A DNA stretch of 64,000 bases from Cephalopachus bancanus (lineage: Eukaryota; Chordata; Mammalia; Primates; Tarsiidae), in NCBI GenBank assembly GCA_027257055.1, contig JAPVLO010000179.1, forward strand, positions 806,001 to 870,000, read 5' to 3'. A model generated the notes under the pieces. It was given only the letters and a program-made list of their open reading frames with translations, did no database searches and was not told the DNA's origin. Shown piece by piece: positions 47,855 to 62,044 of the stretch (position 1 is its first letter; each line of letters begins with the position of its first letter). A program made the position numbers and the translations under genes.

Positions 47855-48734
47855 ATTTTTCTCAAATAAAGTGTCTTCCCAATATGAAAATGTGTGCAGA
47901 AATAATAAAGTACAAAATTTTTGATCTCTTACCTCATATCTAAAGGGCAAATATTAGGTTTGTAATACATTTTTTGACATTTTAAAATAAATCATAAAAG
48001 TACAAGGAAATTTAGTGCTATAAATTACAAGTACACTTGACTATACTTTTTCTCCCTCATAAAACCATAAACTATTCTTGAAGGTTATGAGTCCCCAAAC
48101 TACTATTCTCTGAGAGAAACTGACACGAATGGAGTAAGAGGAATACCAAAGATGTGCAGGAAATTATGTAGTGGGCTGGTATTAAACTGCTTTATTTTTA
48201 GTCATAATGCATTATGCTCAAGTCAGTTCTTCTAAGGCATTTTACTTCTAAATATTGGTTTAATACGAGGTATGCGTGCTGTTTCCCAATTTCACAATAG
48301 TGATGCCTTATTGTCAAAAAAAATTCCTTAGCAAATTCATTTCCACATAAATCATAAGAATTTGCTTCGTCCCAGAGGATGTAAGACTCCCTGGTGGACC
48401 CCCCCATCCCGGGCAGGCAGAGGTGGGTTTCCTGTGTCCATCAGTAAGCACATGATGAACAAAAGGTTACATGTTTAAAATTCAGAAAGCTGATGTCACT
48501 TCAAAGCAAAATGAACTTCAGCTTGTGGCCTAGAACTAAAAAGGGGGGGAAAAGGAATCTGAAGAGTGTGATAGATAGGAGACTGAATTCTTCAGGATTT
48601 CTAAAACAAAACACACCACACTAAGAGGTAGCTTCAAGTCAGTTAAGAAGGAACAGACTTAGATATCATTTGATTTCCAAAACGAATCAGTGAATATTTC
48701 TTTAATTTTAGGCATTTAGGGATATACATTAATA

Positions 48735-48916
48735 CTTTTTTTTTGAGTTGGAGCCTCGACCTGCTGGGCTCTGGCGATCCTTCCACCTCAGCCTTCCAAG
48801 TAGCGAGAATTACAGGCATGCGCTACCACGCCCGGCTGATTTTTTGATTTATTGTAGAGATGAGGTCTCGCTGTCCAGGCGGGTCTCAAACCCGCGGGCT
48901 CAGGCAATCCACTCAC
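48735..48916 (-). mobile_element. Alu with deletion, 5' truncated
   Basis: Jumps from GAGTTGGAG to CCTCGACCTGCTGG. TACATTAATA flanks on both sides. Confidence 0.87.
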
Positions 48917-49013
48917 TACATTAATAGTTTTAAATCAAGTTAGATATTTTAGGGCACGGCTTATCATCCCATTACAAGTTTTGGCTTCTCCAAATTAGGA
49001 TTTGATCAAATGT

Positions 49014-49310
49014 TCTGTTTTGTTTTGTTTTGTTTGAGTTGGAGTTTCACTCTGTCGCCCAGACTGGAGTGCAGTGGCCGCTCCGGCACCGCAGCCTCGA
49101 CCCACTGGGCTCCAGCGATCCTTCCGCCTCAGCTTTCTGAGTAGCCAGAATTACAGGCGCGCACTACCACGCCTGACTCATTTTTGATTTATTGTAGAGA
49201 TAAGGTCTCGCCAAGTTGCCCAGGTGGGTCTTGAACCCGCGGGCTCAGGCAATCCACTCACCTCAGCCTCCCAAAGGCGCGGGATTACAGGCTGAGCCAC
49301 CGAGCCTGGC
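49014..49310 (-). mobile_element. Alu
   Basis: TGATCAAATGTT at 49002-49013 and 49311-49322. Confidence 0.92.
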
Positions 49311-49983
49311 TGATCAAATGTTTTTAAGGTTAGTTTTTAAATTTTAGATTCAAAGGATACATGTGCAGGTTTTTGTGATGGTGAGGTCTGGGCTTCTATG
49401 AAGTCCATCATCTAAGTGGTGAGCATGGTACCCAATGGGTAGTTTTTCAACCCTTGCCCCCATCCTTCCTTCCTTTAGGAGTACCCAGCATCTAGGGTTT
49501 TTTTTGCTTGTTGTTTTTGGTCTGGGATGAAAGTTTTTTTATTTGGGTGTTATCAGGCAAGGAGAATGGGAGGGTCATTCTTCAATTCATCTCTCCAACC
49601 CACTGAAGGCAGGGGATTTACACAGTGGGGCATGCATGTAGAAAACAAGAATTGGGGAGGGGTAAGGAAAAGAAGTGGGCAAACAGATCAGGTCTGGCAT
49701 CTGACTGTCTGGATATGGTGATCTTGTGAGTTTCAGTTCCTTGATACTTGATACTCAGCATGTAGGCCTGAGGGTTGATTTCCTGAGAAAGAAACTCAGA
49801 TAAGACAAATATAAATTTCAAGCTTTAAGACCAGAAAAGTTCAATTACTATGTTTATCAAAAAGAAACAGAAACCATCAGTTCTAAGAGGAAGTTGGGCC
49901 TGTTTCAGTTTTGCCAGGTTTTGTACTTTTTATAAGCTGAATCGTATGTAAACATTTTTGTCTATATTCTCTTGCTTGAGGAT

Positions 49984-49986
<3 letters not shown>

Positions 49987-50039
<53 letters not shown>

Positions 50040-50041
50040 TA
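49987..50041 (+). repeat. (AT)n microsatellite
   Basis: About 55 bases of alternating AT with a single G break, within the L1. Confidence 0.9.
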
Positions 50042-50397
50042 ATTACACCCTTTTGTATTTCATTTTGGAGGGAGTCTCCAGTGTCTATTGTTCCCATCTT
50101 TATGTCTATAGGTACCTATTGCTTAGCCCCTACTTGTAAGTCAGAACATGTGGTATTCAGTTTTGTTTTTCTCTGTTAATTTGCTTAAAAAATAGCCTAC
50201 GTGCTGGAAAAACATGATTAGATTCTACTTTATGGTTGTGTAGTACTTCATAGTGTGTGAAGTACATTTTCTTTACCCAACCTACCACTATGGGCACCTA
50301 GGTTAGTTCCATGTTTTTGCTATTGTGAATAGTGGTGCAATAAACATTTATCCTCTTTTGGGTAAACACCCAGTAGTGGGATTGCTGGGTTGAATGA

Positions 50398-50689
50398 TTT
50401 TTTTTTTTTTTGAGTTGGAATCTTACTCTGTTGCCTAGGCTGGAGTGCAGTAGACACTCAACAACCACCGCAACCTTGACCTGCTGGGTTCAGGCAATCC
50501 TTCTGTATCATTCTTCCAAGTAGCTGGAACTACAGGCATGTGCCACAATGTCCAGCTAGCTTTTTGATTTACTGTAGAAATGAGGTCTCAAGTTGCCCAC
50601 GCTGGTCTCGAACCCCTGAACTCAGGCAATCCTCTTGCCTCTGCCTCCCAAAGTGCTGGGATTACAGGTGTGAGCCACTGTGCCTGGCT
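50398..50689 (-). mobile_element. Alu in L1
   Basis: Antisense dimer, moderately diverged, ending TGTGCCTGGC. Confidence 0.88.
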
Positions 50690-50802
50690 TTTTTAAAAAG
50701 ACTAGGTCTTGTTTGTTGCCCAAGTTGGTCTCAAACTCCTGGACTCAAGCAATCCTCCTGCCTTGGCCTGGGATTACAGACATGAGCTACCATGCCCAGC
50801 CT
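50690..50802 (-). mobile_element. Old Alu monomer
   Basis: AGACTAGGTCTTG to ATGCCCAGCC, single arm. Confidence 0.75.
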
Positions 50803-50816
50803 ATTTTAACTTTTAT

Positions 50817-51096
50817 GTATTTACTTTTTTGAGTTGGAGTCTCACTCTGTTTCCCAGGCTTGAAGTACAGTGGCACCATCACAGCTGACTGCAGTCTCCA
50901 CCTCCTGGACTCAGACAATCCTTTCACCTCAGCCTATAGAGTAACTGGTACTATAGATGCACACCACCATGCCTAGCTAATTTTAAAAATTTTTTTTGTA
51001 GAGACAAGGTCTTGTTATGTTGCCCAGGCTGGTCTCGAACTCCTACGCTCAAGTAATCCTCCTCAGGCCTACAGGTGTGAGCCACCATGACTGGCT
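50817..51096 (-). mobile_element. Old Alu (AluJ-like)
   Basis: Antisense dimer, GACTGCAGTCTCCACCTCC type. Confidence 0.82.
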
Positions 51097-51261
51097 AAAT
51101 CTATTTTTAGTTTTTTGAGAAGTCTCCACACTGCTCTCCACAGGGACTGATTTAGCTTACATTCCTGCCAAGAGTATATGAAAATTCTCTTTTCTCTGCA
51201 ACCTTGCCAACATCTGTTGTTTGTTTGTTTGTTTTTTTACTTATTTATAATGGCCATTCTT

Positions 51262-51487
51262 TGGCTGGGTATGGTGGCTGACACCTGTAATTCCAGCATT
51301 TAGGGAGGTCAAGGCAAGAGGACTGCTTGAGCCCAGAAGTTCGAGACCAGCCTGAGCAACAACATAGCAAAACTTTATCTCTACAAAAAAATTTAAAAAA
51401 AAATGAGCTAGGTGTTGTGGCATGCACCTGTGATCTCAGCTACTTGGCTGAGGTGGAAGGATTGCCTAAGCCCAGGAGTTTGAGGCT
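51262..51487 (+). mobile_element. Old Alu, 3' end lost
   Basis: GGCTGGGTATGGTGGCTGAC to CCCAGGAGTTTGAGG. Followed by imperfect TTCTTCTATTAT repeats (51487-51545). Confidence 0.82.
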
Positions 51488-54205
51488 TCTTCTATTATCT
51501 GAGTTTCTTCTATTATGAGTTTCTTCTATTATTCTAGTTATTCTGATAGTTTCTTTTGCTGTGTAGAAGTTTTTTAGTTTAATTAGGTCCCACCAGTCAA
51601 TTTTTGTTTTTGCTGCATTTGCTTTTGAGGACTTGGTCACAAATTCTTTGCCTAGGGCAATGTCCAGAAGAGGTGTTTCCTAGGTTTTCTTCTAGGATTT
51701 TTATAGTTCAAGGTCTTACATTTAAGTCTTTAATCCATCGTGAGTCAATTTTTGTACATGGTGAGAGGAAGAGGCACCTTCATTCTTCTGCACATGATTA
51801 ACCAGTTTTCCCAGCGCCATTTATCAAACAGTGAGTCCTTTCCCCAATGTTTATCTTTGCCAATTTAGTCAAAGATCACTTGGTTGTATGTCAGCGGCTT
51901 TATTTCAAAAGGTTTTTAATGTTTTAAAAAAATATTCTGTACTATTTGAGTACCGTTAACAAACATTTTCCATCTCTTCAAAAAGCCAAAAATAACATGC
52001 ATTTTTTTCTACTCTGAAATCTGTGATTAGCATAAAATAGCTGAACTGCAAATTTAAATAACAATCCTATAAAAACATCTTTATTGAGCAGTTTGGCAGT
52101 TATATTCTACAATTTTAATCTGGCATTTAGTGTGTAAATCAACTCACATTTCTTTCTATACTCATTCAGTGAACTTAGAATCCAGAAATTAGGGACTCAA
52201 ACTAGAAGAGATTACAGATAATGTTTTAATAAAAACAATCAAATAGGAGTAGTAAAAGGCATTTTTGATGTAGTTTAAAAAATGTTGCATGAATAGTATA
52301 GTATACTCAAGAATCTTAGAAGCATTAAGAAGTTTGTTGTTAAGACATTAACTGTTTTTGCTGACTTAAGTCGGACAAAGAGGATACAAACCTCTCTAAA
52401 AATGCAAAATCTGAGGCAACCACTCTAACACAAACAAATGAACAAATATGTTTAGCTTACAACAATTCCAATGAGGAAATATTAACAGTTCACCACTCCC
52501 TATTTAAGATCATTCCTTAAATTCCATTTTTGTGGGGCCTGGCTCTGAACTCTGGAGGTAGAAAAAGCATGTTCCTTTGAGAGGCTATTTCATATTCCCA
52601 AAATATTTGGGCAGAGAAAGTTTTTATTACCTATTCCCCTCAAACGCGCCTTTGCTTGATTTATTTACCCTACATACTAAATTATTAAACACCTACTATG
52701 TGCCAGTACCACATAAATCTCCAGTTTTCAAAAAATCAGATGATGATATCAACACATTGATCATGCTTTTGTCTTTCAATGATGAGGTAGAATCCTACTA
52801 TTTCCTCTCTTTATCTCCAGAAACTTGAATTTTCACTGTAATTAAATAAAGAGCCAATTTCTAGACATTTACAGTTTATTAAAATCAGCTACACCATCAT
52901 TTACTATAGTTAGCATGTGATCTTATTCTGATTTATCTCTTTGACTTTGGTACAAATTGAAAAATTCCTACAATTCTGTTTTCCCAGTTTGGTAACACAA
53001 CAATGCTTAGAAAACTCAAAGACTTTTATTTGCTATACTGAATACGTCCATTTAAATGATGCAATTACCAACTTCAAGGTATGAAACATCCCCTCTCTTC
53101 CCAGCAGAGGAGGAAAAGAACACTGTCAACCTAAGAAGGCCGGTTAACATAAAATCCCCCAATAGTGAAGACTGGCTGAATGGACAGAATAAAGGGGCTC
53201 TTATAGATGAGGCATTTTTTATTGTGCTTGCCTGAAGATAGGAGACAAATTTCATGGCTTCAAGTCCATTTCAACACCATGACTCCAAGTTCACCTTCAA
53301 TAATTTTCAGGATGCTATTTGGATATAAATTCATGAAGCTATATCCTAGTCAACACATTTTATTTTAGGTACAGTTACGTAAAGTTCTTATATACATTCA
53401 TGTAGAAATACTTTAAGTACAAAGAAGAGAAAAATGATTCCTCTTCTAACTACAGATAACTAAGGAATTGAAAAATGTGGCAACGACATGAAATGTGACA
53501 AAGACATTTGCAGGTTTTAGTACTTTAAACCTTTAGAAATCTGTAGTAAGTAATATTTTCTCGGATTGGCAATATTCAGCAATCATCAAGAGAAAATGCA
53601 CTCCCCTGATGAAAACTGACTGATAATGCTTTCATGGATTGACAGTCTAGAAAATCTGAGCACTGCCATCTATTATTAGCACAGCACAGTCCACTGTGCC
53701 TCCCTGAAGGGCTGTTTCAAGCTACTCCGACTCATCCTATGTCCTCAGCTGATGACAGGATGAAACAATGGCAGTAGGCCCACAACAAAGCAGAAAACAG
53801 CAACAGCACAAGGACTGCTCTTAACTTCAAAATAAGCCACACATCACTTTTAAAAAGTAGTAAGAATTAGGACCAGGATTCTAATACTTCTTTTTACCTA
53901 CTGGACAGCAGTAATGAAAAACTGGTTTTTCACCTTTTATTTAAAACATTTCAGAAGATAAAAATCTTACTTTGAGTCTTATGTGATTGACAAAGTGGCT
54001 GGCACATTGTGAATGTTGAGTCACTATTGAAACCCCCCTTCTGGAAAAGACAAGTCCTACTTCCTAACTGAATCACTGCAATATCCCATGGAGAAAATTT
54101 GTGGTCAAACCTTTCAATAAATCAAATGCATCTCATTGTACCTCCCCCAGTTATATTCCTCACCAATGTCGTACAGTTATAAAGATTTAGAGAATCAAGG
54201 CAAAA

Positions 54206-54503
54206 GGCCAGATGCAGTGGCTCATGCCTATAATCCCAGCACTTTGGGAGGCAGAGGTGAGAGGACTGCCTGAGCCCAGGGGTTCAAGATCAGCCTGGGA
54301 AACTTGGAGACCTCATCTCCACAGTAAATAAAAAAATTAGCCGGGTGTGGTGCATGCCTGTAGTTCCAGCTACTCGGAAGGCTAAGGCGGAAGGATCGCA
54401 CAAGCACACCAGGTCAGTCGAGGCTGTGATAGCTGTGAGCGTGTCACTGCACTCCAGCCTGGATGAAAGAGTAAGACTCCAGCTCAAAAAAAAAAAAAAG
54501 AAG
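54206..54503 (+). mobile_element. Alu
   Basis: AGAGAATCAAGGCAAAAG and AGAGAATGAAGGCAAAG flanks. Confidence 0.9.
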
Positions 54504-56279
54504 AGAGAATGAAGGCAAAGGAGTGAAGCGTCAAAGGAGAAGCAAGGGAGGGGACATTTTTGGAGGCCGCTTTTACATCCAAGACAAGCAGTTCTGAGTG
54601 CCTGCACTCTTCCTGGAACCATTATCACACTTTCTGCCGGAGCAAGATTCTACAAGGCAGGCCATTTGAGCTCAGAGCTAAAGGCATTGTAGTGAGATTC
54701 CAGAAGTATCCAATGTCACCAGCCCAGACAGTCTTAATGGGCAGAGTCCTCATTAAGGTACCAGGACATTTGGACAGACCTTTTTTAAAGCAGGATTTAT
54801 TAAAGAGGACAGAAAAGCTCCCAGAGTGGGAGGGGATCTAAGGGGGTTCCCCTGGACAGACTTTTATAAACCAGATTACTATTGTCAAAGATGAAGACAG
54901 AAGTATTAATGCATTAATTAAGGCAGGTGTCACGGTCATCAGGCATGGTTGTCATTCTCTAAGGCAAGCTTCACACACATTCTAATACCGGTCATATCAC
55001 CCTTTGTGAAGCAATATCCTCATCAAAAAACACCTTATCCAGGGATGCTAAGTACAGAGATGGACATACTTTGAATCCCTTTCAAGATGGTCTTTATCTT
55101 AAAGAGCTATAATTAGAAACAACAGTTTGTGTCTAAGATGCTTTGCTGCCATTTCTAAAGTCTTTAAAAAATAGGTGGCAATGTACAAACCAATGTTTAT
55201 GGCCTTCTTGATCATGGGCTAGTATAATTAAAATATCTACTTTTTGTTATTCAAGTATAGAAGATATTACCTCAGACAGCTCCAATAGGCAAGCAATGCT
55301 GGCTCGGCTGCCGATGTGCCCCAGACAAGGACACAGATGAAGAATGAAGACATGGCACTAACATTCAAGCATTAGGTGACCGATGATGCCACAGATGAAG
55401 CAGCAATTAACGCAGATGAAAGCAAACACACACATGGTGGAAAGACAATCAGAGCTGAGGGTGACCTGCCAAGAGGAGTTAGTAAGCTGAGTACGCTGCA
55501 TCTGTGGCATTAAAAACAAAACAGCATTCTCAGAAAACCTCCACAGTGCCACTTCCAAACCACCAGACCAGATCTTATCCTTTCTTCCACAGACTGGTCA
55601 CTAGCACCTGTGGGCTGTTAACTGGTTAATGGCTAACAGAAAGCTCTTAGTGCTGAACACGGTTATAACACAGCTGGCTAAGTCGCTCGTTCCAAACGGG
55701 ACCTGAGAAAGGGGCTTCTCCTCAGAAAGGGGTCTTGGGAATCATTTCTAAGAGGCAACAGTGGGGGATCACATCCCATGGAATCAGCAGTACAGCCGGA
55801 AGGAGTATGCCTGCCCCAAGGCAATACTCACACGGTGCCACCAAGAACAGCCCTGGTCCTGTTGGCAGATGACCTGCCTTCAAACCATGCAAATCTTATG
55901 AACATATTGGACCTTCTCTGAATACTGTCATATAAAATAACTTTAAAGACATAAAGACAAGCATCTGAACAATCATTTTCGTGATGACAGCTTTGATATC
56001 ATGTAAATGACTTGAAAATAGAGGCAAAAGTGTTCCCAACTAGCTATCATTAAAGTAACATTCTTCTTTCCACAACTCCCCGTGAGCAAGTGGAGTATGA
56101 CATAAGTAGCCCCTTCTAAATTCTCTTTTGAAGGAAGCATTATTCATTTTATTAAAAAATGAGCAAAGGGGGAGAAGAGTAGAAGAGGCGAACCAGCTCA
56201 AACAGTTAATTATATTAGATGAGCATATGGATTGTTAAACACATACAGCACATTGCTGGGGGCGGACTCTTCTACTTAC

Positions 56280-56340
56280 CAGATCTGCAATCGAATTTTC
56301 TTTCCTCTTAGCTCTACAGTTTTGATTTTAAAATCAACAC
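56280..56340 (-). CDS. RAB12: RAB12 exon 2 (interswitch strands)
   Basis: This 61-bp exon encodes [20 protein letters not shown], the two beta strands between switch I and switch II. It begins with two bases that complete the Gly codon of the switch I motif and ends with two bases of the Trp codon of WDTAGQ. The acceptor is TTTATAG and the donor GTAAGT. Intron 2, between this exon and exon 3, is 9738 bp. It is too short to stand out as an open frame and was found from the protein family. The P-loop exon that should precede it was looked for up to position 64000 and not found. Confidence 0.93.
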
Positions 56341-57396
56341 CTATAAATAAAACATATAAATTTGAAGCAAAAACAAAGACGCAATTTGTCATACAAAGTA
56401 ATCCTATTTGTTTTTGTATCATTACCAGAAAAACTAAATAACCGGCATCGACACTCCAAGGAAAAAGAGTATGTCAACCCCCATCACACTCATGCTTCAG
56501 TACACACTGGGAAGGCTGGCTCCAGTCTTTTCCTGTATGACGATCCAGCATTTGCTGTTCTCAATAGCATGCGTTACTATCACAGCTCAACACAGAAGCC
56601 AGTTTAAGATTACATTTAATATCCAGATTAACAAATGAATGACTTTAAAAGGATGTTATCTCTGGGAAAATTCTTATAGGGAACAATGGAAACTTTGATT
56701 TCAAACAGCATTAGTCTGAATTTAGAAGGTATTGTGTTAACATTTTCAGTACTCACAAAAAAAGTAGGTTAACATAAACATAACTTGTTATATTATCAAT
56801 ATTTAAGAACTTACTCATAAATTAACATGCCAAATTTTAATTTTTATCCATTTTAATATTACTAAACAAACCATAATGTATCATCTTTCCTTTTCAATTC
56901 AGCCTGTAAACTTAAGATATATTTTTTAAAACCTACTTTGCATTTGTGTATGCTACTGTATATGCTTATCACCTGTAGAAAACTTAAGCATTTTAAGACA
57001 ATGTTTTATTACCCAATTTTCACAAGTAAGATAAACAAAAGGGACACTGGCTAAAGTGAGAACACTTTCCCGACAGAAAGTACTTCCTGACTGCTTCCTA
57101 GAACCCAGGCTGTGGAGGCCACACAGAGCACCAGGACCCACCAATCCCCCCAACTCTGGTAACTGATGTAGCACTGAAGTCAGATAAGGTTCTTTAGGGG
57201 AAGTGGAACACATGTGACTGACTTTTATAATTAGTAACATGCTATAGACACTAATGCAATACCAAAGGCATGTTTACAACTATGGGCGGGGGTGAGTCCA
57301 GGGAGATAGCCTTCCTTCTGTACAAGAGAAGTTGCCTGAATATAAAATGTTACAAGAAAACAAAACCAGAGAACACTCTTCTACATTTCAGTTCTT

Positions 57397-57596
57397 TTTT
57401 AAAATTTTTTATTTCTTTTTTGAGTTGGAGTCTCACTGTCGTCCAGACTGGAGTGCAGTGGCCGCTCCTGGCCACCGCAGCCTTGACCTGCTGGGCTCCG
57501 GCGATCCTTCCACCTCAGCATTCCGAGTTGCTTGAGCTACAGGCGCGCGCTACCACGCCCGGCTAATTTTTGATTTGTTGTAGAGATGAGGTCTCG
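57397..57596 (-). mobile_element. Alu, 5' truncated
   Basis: TTCAGTTCTT at 57387-57396 and 57597-57606. Stops at GAGGTCTCG. Confidence 0.91.
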
Positions 57597-59509
57597 TTCA
57601 GTTCTTAACCTCTCACACTAGACATCACTCCAAATGCCCCAGAAGGAAAGCTGGTTAACTCGATTTCACTTTCAATTCTGGTACTGATTTGCTTTCCAAA
57701 GTTAAAAGACGCTAGGACACCGGTTGAAACAAGAAGCAGGTTTGTGGTGACTGAGAACCTTAAACAGAGTTTCTTAATACTCAACCACAAAGTAACAGCA
57801 TAGCAAAGTAATCATCTGTAAGACAGGATTTCCCACTGCCGTGATACTCTGCTATGAAATTTACAACTCAAGTTCATACTCTGATGACCACTATTCTATT
57901 TTACTTTTGTTTCCAGTTACTTCAAATGCCTTTGTTTTAAACACTTTAGTTGGGAGCTGTAGCTTTTGTAAATCTTATCCCAGTGGCTGTTATTTTATTC
58001 AAAAGAACTGGCAGATGATACTTCTCTTGAGTTCTGCTTCAAATCAACTATGAGTCCCTGAAACAGTCAGAGCAGTTAACTCTTGTTTTGATGACACTCT
58101 TTTCTCTGCTGGGAGTCGAGTCTCAACATATCAGATGCTCTTTTTCAACCAACCTGAGCAACTCATCCAACTTTAGTCATCCTACACCAGGACTATTTTA
58201 TAACCACAAAATTTAATGAATAAAATGACAGGCATTAGTATGCAAAAATCAAGAAATAAGTGGAATATTATCACTGTATAACTGTAAACACACTACTAGT
58301 TCTTACAGGAAAACGAGAAAAGGCTACGTGACAGTACATAGGATTAAGAATCTGTTCAGTCAAAATGAACACTGTCTAGTTTCAGTGAGTAGACCAACAA
58401 CAATAGCACCACTAATAACAGAAAAAATACCCAGGAGTTGGATCTAAAATTCCATAAATAAAAACAGCTCATTAAAATAGTCTTTCTTAGACGAAATATC
58501 CTATACCTATACCATCTCTAACAGCCATTAAATAGCTTGTAATGATGGAAACTTAATTCAATTTACAGCTTAGAAATAATATATTTATATCAAAGTATAC
58601 AACTAAACATTTCTAAAAACCTTCTTACATCAAGTCAAAATACCTCCATGTTGTCTATTTTTAATATCTGCATGTCATATAAATGATAATGCTCCTTAAT
58701 AACTGGGAACAAATCATTAATACCCTTAAATATTTGGCACATTAGTTTTAGGAAAAGTCAGTACAGTTCCTCTTCAATGAGGGAATGCTGACAAATAAAT
58801 GAGGATCAAAGGGGGTGGACACTCACTGCTATTGCCCTGCTGAAAACCCAGGTTCCTATGGGTATCTTGACTAGCGTAGACAACAGAGGAAGCAAGAAGT
58901 CCTCACCACTCTATCAGCTGACGGGAACAGTCCCTGTTCTCACAAGCCCAGTCATACTAACCTAAATTAACACACCAGGCACTTGGCAAAGAGGTGCCTT
59001 TTTCTCTTCTTAGACAGCTATCTTGTCTGCCCAGAAACCTTTTAAGTCCTAGATTTCCCATCTGAACTTTTCTGACTCCACCCGTCCCTACCCTCAATTC
59101 CTCATCCATGTTCCCAGTTCTTGGTTCCATACTCTCTTCTATCCCTTATCATGCTGTTCCTTCTTCGTTGGGCTCCCCACGACCATGTGTCCCTTGAGAA
59201 CACAGTCACCTTCAGGCCCCGAAGGTCTGAGACACTGCCTGGCACACAACAGCAACTCAATACACCTGATGACTGGAAATCGTCTCCTCTTCTCTACCAA
59301 ATGCTGTATACGTAAGGATAAATGCTGATCGGTTTTGGAAAAATTAGGGAAATTCAGGATTGATTAAAAAAGAGAGAAGACACTTTGGAAGCAGACAGGG
59401 CAGTCAGATGTGGAATGGGAGCCTAGCACATGGCGGAGAAATACATGTATATGTAGCAACAGAGCATTTCATTTTTCCTAGTTTCTCACAGGATGGGGCG
59501 ATCTTTTTT

Positions 59510-59805
59510 ATTTTAGAATCAGTGGTACTTGTGAAGATTTGTTACATAGGTGTGTTATGTTATGGCCAAGTATGGGTTTCTTAAGAGCCTACCCGCCCCC
59601 CCGCAAGGCACCCATGGTGAGCATGGTTACCAGATGGACGGTTTTGCATCCCCTAGTCCCCCTCCCTCCCTTCCCCCTTCAGCTGTGCTCAATGCCTGTT
59701 GCTCTCACCCCTGTGCCTGTGTGCACCCAGTACCCACCTATGAGTTTAGTTTAGTACCCACTTATGAGAACATGTAGTATTTTGTTTCTATGACAATACA
59801 CTCAC
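59510..59805 (-). mobile_element. L1 3' end fragment, antisense
   Basis: Contains the L1 3' UTR landmarks AAGATTTGTTACATAGGTGT, GTGAGCATGGTTACCAG, a CCCTCCCTCCCTTCCCCC run, and CCACTTATGAGAACATGTAG on the plus strand, so the element points left. Confidence 0.6.
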
Positions 59806-59922
59806 AGCCTCTTCCTACATACATTTATCCCATGATTATGGTAACGGTTTATTATCCAGACACTTTAATGGAGATGTAGTCCACTAAGTGTTAGCTCTGC
59901 CAACAGAAGCTTGCCTTTACAC

Positions 59923-60081
59923 TTTTTTTTTTTGAGTTGGAGTCTTATTCTTGTCACCCAGGCTGGAGAGCAGTGGCATACTCACGCCACCACAGCTTCA
60001 ACCTGCTGGGCTTAGGTGATCCTTCCACCTCAGCCTTCCAAGTAGCTGGAACTACAGACGTACACCACCACACCCAGCTAA
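59923..60081 (-). mobile_element. Alu half
   Basis: Poly-T to CCACACCCAGCTAA. The second half is absent. Confidence 0.85.
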
Positions 60082-60269
60082 ACTTACCTATTTTATGAAG
60101 TCTTTCTAGAGATATTTTAGTGATGTTTTGAGAAGGGATGCAGGCTAGGTGCTACAGATTATTAGTGAGTTTAGAGTGCTCTGTTTCAGTCACTATGTCT
60201 TATTCATGACCTTAATTTCTTTTAATATAATAATGGTAGTGGACATCATCAAATACTCCATGACTTACA

Positions 60270-60362
60270 CCCAACAGATTCAATCCTTGCAGCTGCCTAA
60301 TGAGGTGGGCACAATTACCCCTATTTTAGAGAAAGGGACCAGAGCAGAGAGAGGATGAGGTA
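60270..60362 (-). mobile_element. MIR fragment
   Basis: Reverse MIR pattern: CCCTATTTTAGAGAAAGGGA followed by AGAGCAGAGAGAGGATGAGG. Confidence 0.45.
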
Positions 60363-61416
60363 ATCTGCTTATGAGAACCACAGATTCAAATTTATACCAC
60401 TGCTCACAATGAAACATTATTATAATAAAAGTAAGATGGATGAAAGAAATGTGTGAAGCATCCTGCAAATGGCCCAGAATCAGCTGTTAAAAGACAAAGC
60501 TAACTTCACCTTCTTCTTAGCTGCCTTTCATACTTAGCAGCAGCAGGAGAAATTAGTGTACTCAGTGCTCATAAGATTTCTATGTTCCCCTTATGGCAAA
60601 ACCTTACCCTGTTTCTTTTTTTGCCAGACCATACTAAGTTTTAAAAAAAAAAAGTGAAAATAGCAAAATTTCCTCACACTTCTTTTCAGGAGAAAGCAAC
60701 ACCACCACTACTGTCCACGTCTAGGGTCACAGCTGAACAGACTGCACCCTTTCCCTTCTACGGCCATTTCTCTTCTCCTCCCTCCACCACAGACCTGGAG
60801 TTTGCATCAGACTTTCAGATTTTACTTAACACTTTCAAGAAGCTGAAGAATTTTCGTAGACTTGGAAGTCTCATTTCAAACAGTGGTTGTGATGTGACTG
60901 CACACTTACAGTACCTATCTTACACCTGCATAGTACCTTTTCTTCCAAGGATATATCTCATAAAATGTCACCCAATTTTGAACATAATATTCCTACTAAG
61001 GGAGAGGGGTTCAAGCATTTTTAGTGAGTTGTGATAAATGTGTCAAGGTCAGAGACAGAAGCAAATCTAACATTAGAAAACAAGTCAACTGAATACAAGG
61101 CCTGTCTTCTGCCCAAACTACACCAACCTGCCAGAGAGGAGTTCAAAATGATCCCCGCACCTTATATAGAAAAAGACAATGCAAACTTTGCTGCTAGTAG
61201 ACCTATCTCGTTCAATTTCTGTACTGTCCCAGGAAGCACCCTAACTTATGAAATCCTATTATTTAATATTGTCTGGCCTTTTCTATCTAAGCTGTGTTAA
61301 AGGGATTCAATCAAATAGAAACTAAGCACTATAACTGTAAAATATGTGTATCATCTCAGAAGCAGGTACTATTAAAATAGCAACGTTACCATGTGTCATT
61401 AAAAAAGGCTTATTCA

Positions 61417-61720
61417 AGCCGGGGGCCCAGTGGCTCTTGCCTACAATCCCAGCACCTTGGGAGGCAGAGGCGAGAGGACTGCCTGAGCTCATGGGTGTGA
61501 GACCAGCCTGGGCAACTTGGCAAGACCTCATCTCTAGAATAAATGGAAAAACTAGCCGGGCGTGGTGGCACATGCCTGTAGTTTCAGCTAATTGGAAAGC
61601 TGAGGTGGAAGGATCGCCTGAGCCCAGCAGGTCGAGGCTGTGGTTGCCATAATCGTGCCACTGCACTCCAGCCTAGGACACAGAGACTCTGACTCAAAAA
61701 AATAAATAAAAAATAAAAAT
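61417..61720 (+). mobile_element. Alu
   Basis: AAAAAAGGCTTATTCA / AAAAAAGGTTTATTCA flanks (61401-61416, 61721-61736). Confidence 0.91.
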
Positions 61721-62044
61721 AAAAAAGGTTTATTCAGGTCTGAAGGTATCAAATGTACATGCTAACTTTAATAAGATCTGCCCTTCTCTTGCAATCCAGG
61801 GTTGACATGACTCCACGCAACAAATAAAGCCCACCCTGTATCTCTTTGTCTGCAGGAGCTTAAAAGACAGCTTTGCCACTTGACTGGAATAAACACACAT
61901 CAAGGATGACATCAGGCAGGGGAGGAGAGGAGGACAGTCAGAGGTCCCTGGCCTCCAAGGAGAGCTGTAGCGAGAGCTCTAAATGCCTGCACTGCCCAGA
62001 GCTCATCAGAGCTGTGAACAGGTCCATTTTCATGTAAGTATATA

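Larger units (their letters stand above)
49313..51905 (-). mobile_element. L1 3' region, antisense, in RAB12 intron 2
   Basis: Reverse L1 3' end can be followed: GATACATGTGCAGGTTTTTG (49356), TAGTTTTTCAACCCTTGCCC (49440), GGCACCTAGGTTAGTTCCAT (50293), GTAGTGGGATTGCTGGGTT (50372), then ORF2 parts at 51100-51240 and 51546-51905 (GTTTAATTAGGTCCCACCAG). Alus and an (AT)n tract interrupt it. The piece 49500-49980 is not clearly L1. Confidence 0.7.

Noticed and set aside
55358..55558. Cys-rich minus-strand frame in RAB12 intron 2 as an alternative exon
   Set aside because: No recognisable family, no convincing splice sites, and it is not needed for the Rab12 reading frame.
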